Of a stretch of 64,000 nucleotides of DNA, positions 60,466 through 64,000 are shown piece by piece (position 1 is the first letter of the stretch; every line of letters starts with the position of its first letter). A program made the position numbers and the translations under genes. This stretch comes from an uncultured Pontibacter sp. (GTDB taxonomy: Bacteria > Bacteroidota > Bacteroidia > Cytophagales > Hymenobacteraceae). Under the pieces are notes generated by a model. That model ran no database searches. It was not told the DNA's origin and saw nothing but the letters and a program-made list of their open reading frames with translations. Location: positions 62,001 to 126,000 of the forward strand of contig NZ_CANMNI010000002.1 of assembly GCF_947499215.1 (NCBI RefSeq), in the 5' to 3' direction.

Positions 60466-61227
60466 ATCGGCAGGAGCCTCCTTGAACAAACCGTATACCG
60501 CAGAGCCGGAGCCCGTCATGGAAGCATAGTCGGCGCCGGCGCTGTAGAGTTGCTCTTTGATGGCTGCCAGCTCTGGATACTTCGGTAACAGCGCCTCTTC
60601 AAAGTCATTCTTCAGCACGTCTTTCCATACCTGCACTTCCTGCTTCAGGTACATTTCTATACCACAGCTTGGCTTTTTAGGCACGATATTACCGTAGGCC
60701 TCTGCCGTTGTGATGTGGATGCCCGGGTATACTACTACACAGGTATAGCCACTCAAATCGAGCTCCACTGGCTTGAACACATCGCCTTTTTCTACCGCTA
60801 TCACGGATTTGTTACGCACGAAAAAGGCGCAGTCGCTTCCCAGTTGCCGGGCGTAATCTTCTAATTGGTCCGCACTTACATTTAGCTCAAACAAAGAGTT
60901 GAGCTGCTTCAAGGCAAAGGCCGCATCTGCAGAACCGCCTCCCAGCCCCGCTCCCATCGGTATAACTTTGTGTAGGTGCATGTGCACCGGAGGCAGCTGA
61001 AAGTCCTGCTGCAGCAGCTTGTAGGCCTTCAGGCAAAGGTTGCTGTCTGGGTTGCCGGGCACGGGCAGTCCGCTCATGGTAAATGCCAATTCATCGGCTG
61101 GCAAAATCTCCAGTGCATCGCACCACTGCACCGGATAGAAACACGATTCGAGATTATGAAATCCGTCGGGCCGCTTCTCTGTAACCAGCAGGCCAATGTT
61201 TATTTTAGCGTTCGGAAAATCCAGCAT
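60421..61227 (-). CDS. ispE: 4-Diphosphocytidyl-2-C-methyl-D-erythritol kinase
   Basis: Fourth step of the MEP isoprenoid pathway; phosphorylates CDP-ME. 268 residues, GHMP kinase fold. FPNAKINIGLLV at the N-terminus, the glycine-rich ATP loop IPMGAGLGGGSADAA (89-103), LGSDCAFFV (about 129-137) and a C-terminal SMTGSGSAVYGLF. Convergent overlap of 45 bases with the EamA gene. Single gene. Indicates the MEP rather than the mevalonate route. Confidence 0.94.
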   Translation of the reverse strand: MLDFPNAKINIGLLVTEKRPDGFHNLESCFYPVQWCDALEILPADELAFTMSGLPVPGNPDSNLCLKAYKLLQQDFQLPPVHMHLHKVIPMGAGLGGGSADAAFALKQLNSLFELNVSADQLEDYARQLGSDCAFFVRNKSVIAVEKGDVFKPVELDLSGYTCVVVYPGIHITTAEAYGNIVPKKPSCGIEMYLKQEVQVWKDVLKNDFEEALLPKYPELAAIKEQLYSAGADYASMTGSGSAVYGLFKEAPADLLFSSHYLLWKGLL

Positions 61228-61312
61228 AGGTATGGTAATGTAATAGCAAGGTATTTAAAACTGCGTAGCTATACTTGGTTTTTCAGCTACAGGTATAGCA
61301 TTAACTTTACTT

Positions 61313-61384
61313 TTAACTCCTAAACACCTTAATTCTGAGACTCAAAAATCCCCCAACTTTCTAACTCCTAAACTCTTAAACTCT
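61313..61384 (+). repeat. A/C-rich low-complexity tract
   Basis: aactcctaaacaccttaattctgagactc...ctaactcctaaactcttaaactctcc: the same degenerate unit as at 6298-6345 and 11930-11967. It overlaps the last bases of the PLP-enzyme gene. Confidence 0.55.
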
Positions 61385-62507
61385 CCAAGGCTTGCTCCAA
61401 ATCTACTAGCAGTTCCTCTGTTTCCTCTATACCTACTGACAAACGAATAAGCCCCAATGTTATGCCGAGCTTCTGCTGCTGCTCCGGGCTCAGGCTGCGG
61501 TGGGAAGTGCGTAGCGGGTGCGAGATGGAAGTGCTCACCCCTGCCAGCGAGGGAGCAAAAGGAATATTCTGCAAGGCCTGCATAAAGGCGTTCACCGTCT
61601 CCGTCTGATCATCCTTCAGTTTGAAAGAGAGCATACCGCCATACATGCCACTCCCCTGCTCTTTTGCCAACTCGTGCTGCGGATGCTGCGTCAGACCCGG
61701 ATACCATACCTGTTTCACATTCGGGTGCTGTTCCAGAAACTCCGCTACCGCCATGGCATTTGTGCAGTGCTGCCGCATTCGCAGCTTTAGGGTTTTCAGG
61801 CCACGGGCCGCCAGCCAGCTTTCAAAAGGGCTCAGGTTGAGGCCGTAGGTACGCATGATCTGCTTGCTGCGCTCACTGTCTTCTGCAGTTCCCGCCACCA
61901 CAACCCCGGCTGTTACGTCGCTGTGGCCGGAAAGATACTTGGTTACGCTGTGGATGACCATATCAGCGCCCAAAGCAAGTGGTTTGGTGATGACCGGTGT
62001 GGCAAAGGTATTGTCTACCACCAGCTTTATACCTACCCGCTTCGTCTCTTCTACCAGTCGCTTTAGGTCCACCACTTGCAGTAGCGGATTGCTCATGGTT
62101 TCGGCTAGCAGTAGCTTTGAGTTAGGCTGCACAAGATCCCCCAAGGTATAGAGACTGTCGCTTGGTACGTAGGTTACAGCTATACCCATACGGGTCAATT
62201 CTTGCGACAGCAAGGCCGCTGAGCCGCCGTAGATCTCCTCTGCGCACAGCAGGTGGTCGCCTGACTGGCAATAGGTCAGCACAGCAGTCAGTATAGCCGA
62301 CATGCCCGAAGAGGTGGCCACAGCCCCTGCACCACCCTCCAGTTTATTTACTTCCTCGGCCAGCTCATCGGAGTTGGGGTTGCCGTAGCGGGTATACATG
62401 TACTGCTGTCCCGGTTGCTCGAAGTATAGCTCAAGGTCGTTCAGGTCTTCGAAAGTAAAAACCGAGGTCTGGTAGATCGGGGTCGTTTTGGGTGAAATCT
62501 TGGGCAT
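61368..62507 (-). CDS. Cys/Met-metabolism PLP enzyme (cystathionine gamma-synthase/lyase-like)
   Basis: A 379-residue fold-type I PLP enzyme of the trans-sulfuration family. RYGNPNSDELAEEVNKLEGG (40-59), ATSSGMSA (64-71) binding the phosphate, Asp165 (VVDNTFATP), the Schiff-base Lys190 in HSVTKYLSGHSDVTAG and the C-terminal LIRLSVGIEETEELLVDL. Members include cystathionine gamma-synthase, beta/gamma-lyases and methionine gamma-lyase; sequence alone does not decide. The N-terminus (PKTTPIYQTSVF) is slightly shorter than usual, so an upstream start could be missing, but no ATG is available. Confidence 0.88.
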   Translation of the reverse strand: MPKISPKTTPIYQTSVFTFEDLNDLELYFEQPGQQYMYTRYGNPNSDELAEEVNKLEGGAGAVATSSGMSAILTAVLTYCQSGDHLLCAEEIYGGSAALLSQELTRMGIAVTYVPSDSLYTLGDLVQPNSKLLLAETMSNPLLQVVDLKRLVEETKRVGIKLVVDNTFATPVITKPLALGADMVIHSVTKYLSGHSDVTAGVVVAGTAEDSERSKQIMRTYGLNLSPFESWLAARGLKTLKLRMRQHCTNAMAVAEFLEQHPNVKQVWYPGLTQHPQHELAKEQGSGMYGGMLSFKLKDDQTETVNAFMQALQNIPFAPSLAGVSTSISHPLRTSHRSLSPEQQQKLGITLGLIRLSVGIEETEELLVDLEQALESLRV

Positions 62508-62575
62508 GATCAGGTATAGCTCAATCGTTTTTTAAAGATAAACAGGATTTGGGAATGGACTGGCAGGTCAATTTT

Positions 62576-62583
62576 TATTTTTG
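62576..62583 (+). promoter_or_regulatory. Predicted -7 box of the flavin/2Fe-2S reductase gene
   Basis: TATTTTTG, 72 bases before the ATG at 62656. Confidence 0.35.
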
Positions 62584-62655
62584 CCTCTACTACTATCAAA
62601 TCTTTAGACGGACTGCACCCCGTATACAGGGCATAAACCCAGCAGTTCTAAGAAT

Positions 62656-63714
62656 ATGACCCCAGCTGAAAAACCAAACTACCATACCCTTACCATCACA
62701 CATATCAAAGAGGAAGTCCCGGGAGTTAAGATTTTCACTTTGCAACCTGAGGACAATAAACCCCTGCCCTACAAAGCGGGACAATACCTGACCTTGGTGC
62801 ATCATAGTCCGCATGGCGAAGTGCGGCGGTCCTATTCCATCACCTCCTCCCCTGTGCTAATCGAGCCGCTCATGATCGGTGTGAAGCGGATTGAGAATGG
62901 CCTGTTCTCCCGCATGCTGGTAGACAACGCACGAGTAGGCGACAAACTGACAAGCGCTGGCGTTGCTGGTCTGTTTACGATACCTGAGGAGACAACATCG
63001 GTTAAACAGATTTTCTTTCTGGCGGCTGGCAGTGGCATTACTCCGATTTACTCCTTACTAAAAACTCTGCTACACGCCCATCCGGAGCTATCGGCCGTGC
63101 TGCTCTACAGCAACAGTTCCCCAAAGCGGGCCATGTTTCTCGAGCCGCTGCAGCAGCTTGCAATTGACTTCCCCGATAGGCTGCACGTTGAGTTTATCTT
63201 TAGCAACTCCGCTGACCTGAGCCGGGCGCGGCTGCACAAAGACCTGCTGCATACCTTCCTACAGACCTTATCTCGCGTGCCTTATGAACAGCAACTCTAC
63301 TACTTGTGCGGCCCTGACAACTACATGCGACTCATGTCGTTCGCGCTGCGGCAGGCAGGTATACCTGAGTCTAACATCCGAAAAGAGATTTTCAACACCG
63401 ATATTCGTAAGCCGGTCAAGCTGATACCGCCTGATACAGCCGCCCATCATGTCACGCTGCACTTGCAAGGAAAAACACATACCCTACTCTCCCGCTATCC
63501 GCATAATATCCTGCAAAGCGCCCGGCAGGCAGGTATAGACCTGCCCTATAGCTGCGAAACCGGCAAGTGCGGCAGTTGTATCGCCCGTGTGCTACACGGG
63601 AAAGTGTGGATGTCTTACAATGAGGTGCTTACGGAACGTGATATCGAAAGGGGCCTGACACTGACCTGTGTTGGCTTTCCTATTGGCGGAGATGTGGAGT
63701 TGGAGGTGCTGTAG
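62656..63714 (+). CDS. NAD(P)H-flavin reductase with C-terminal 2Fe-2S domain
   Basis: A 352-residue soluble reductase with three domains: FAD domain with RRSYSITS (57-64), NAD(P) domain with AAGSGITP (123-130) and YLCGPDNYM (about 215), and a plant-type 2Fe-2S ferredoxin domain with Cys300-x4-Cys305-x2-Cys308-x29-Cys338. The order matches PaaE (phenylacetyl-CoA epoxidase reductase) and HCP/NorW-type reductases. No paa genes or oxygenase subunits are nearby, so its partner is unknown. Confidence 0.9.
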   Translation: MTPAEKPNYHTLTITHIKEEVPGVKIFTLQPEDNKPLPYKAGQYLTLVHHSPHGEVRRSYSITSSPVLIEPLMIGVKRIENGLFSRMLVDNARVGDKLTSAGVAGLFTIPEETTSVKQIFFLAAGSGITPIYSLLKTLLHAHPELSAVLLYSNSSPKRAMFLEPLQQLAIDFPDRLHVEFIFSNSADLSRARLHKDLLHTFLQTLSRVPYEQQLYYLCGPDNYMRLMSFALRQAGIPESNIRKEIFNTDIRKPVKLIPPDTAAHHVTLHLQGKTHTLLSRYPHNILQSARQAGIDLPYSCETGKCGSCIARVLHGKVWMSYNEVLTERDIERGLTLTCVGFPIGGDVELEVL

Positions 63715-63857
63715 TTAATTTTCTTTCTGCCATCCTACAACATATTACCAATACAACGCTTTATCAAGTCCTAAAAGACTTAACTCTTAAATTCAATTCT
63801 AATAATATATTGTAATTTTACTGTAGACCTATTCAGTAATAAAGTACCACCATTTCT

Positions 63858-64000
63858 ATGAAACAACTACTACCATTTATTTTCTTATTCAGCATATTAG
63901 TTTCTTGTAGTAAACAGTATATAGAACCAGAAGCCACATCACGTACGGACGATACGATTACGGTTACAAACCTCAATCCCGAGTATTCTTTACCATCCTC
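63858..64000 (+). CDS. Lipoprotein, truncated by the window edge
   Basis: The frame starts MKQLLPFIFLFSILVSCSK and continues open through the last base of the window (47 complete codons). It has a clear lipoprotein signal with lipobox LVSC (Cys17) and a Thr/Asp-rich linker (TSRTDDTITVTN). The function cannot be judged from this part. It follows the reductase gene by 143 A+T-rich bases that show no terminator. Confidence 0.65.
   Translation, partial: MKQLLPFIFLFSILVSCSKQYIEPEATSRTDDTITVTNLNPEYSLPS

Overview
The window looks like chromosomal DNA of a member of the Bacteroidota, most likely the order Cytophagales (Hymenobacteraceae/Pontibacter-like; this rank is my guess from the general flavour of the proteins). 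Support: Bacteroidota-type promoters (TAnnTTTG, in three cases with TTTG exactly 20 bases upstream), almost no Shine-Dalgarno sequences, and family-restricted markers such as DUF2851, an IPExxxVDY protein next to pyk, the long two-cluster ferredoxin opposite a LuxC-type reductase, and type 2 PyrF. I see no tRNA, rRNA, CRISPR array, transposase or phage gene. Most of the window is conserved core genome.

Layout. 0-13.7 kb: two hypothetical exported proteins, valS, a pentapeptide-repeat protein, ferredoxin/acyl-CoA reductase, nucleoside phosphorylase, trhO, a NeuD-like acetyltransferase, a polytopic protein overlapping a DUF2851 protein, and an ABC-F ATPase. 13.7-17.6 kb: an A+T-richer accessory patch with two lipoproteins (one with HExxH), a secreted protein and a small membrane protein, ending in about 560 bases without a gene. 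17.6-30 kb: pyrF, lolA-ftsK, pyrD, M48 peptidase-DUF898, GH20 hexosaminidase, xerD divergent from aroQ, and a class V aminotransferase. 30-41.6 kb: MarC, rnhA, a tRNA methyltransferase, a saccharopine dehydrogenase-like enzyme, cdd-esterase, a PEGA-repeat exported protein, a membrane-bound AraC regulator with an acyltransferase, a VOC protein and lgt. 41.7-49 kb: nadE, acpP-fabF-rnc, IPExxxVDY-pyk and rpsT. 49-54 kb: a lipoprotein operon encoding dihaem peroxidase (MbnH/MauG-like), MbnP-like and a second dihaem peroxidase, facing a tandem pair of small Glu/Trp-rich lipoproteins. 54-64 kb: rsmG, an ECF sigma factor/glycosyltransferase pair, tgt-lptG-EamA, ispE, a Cys/Met-metabolism PLP enzyme, a flavin/2Fe-2S reductase and the start of another lipoprotein.

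The best candidate for an unusual system is the MbnH-MbnP-MbnH-like operon (49.2-52.1 kb). In methanotrophs an MbnH enzyme oxidises a tryptophan of MbnP to kynurenine to make a copper site; here one MbnP-like lipoprotein with a W-x-W motif sits between two different dihaem enzymes.

At the DNA level there are several layers that genes do not explain: a heavily iterated GGTATA/TATACC word inside and outside genes; a 36-bp palindromic repeat (three copies and a fragment); a roughly 270-bp two-copy intergenic repeat; two copies of an AATACCCA-N4-TGGGTATT palindrome upstream of genes for exported proteins; and low-complexity intergenic tracts. Many genes are separated by strong hairpin terminators, listed individually.
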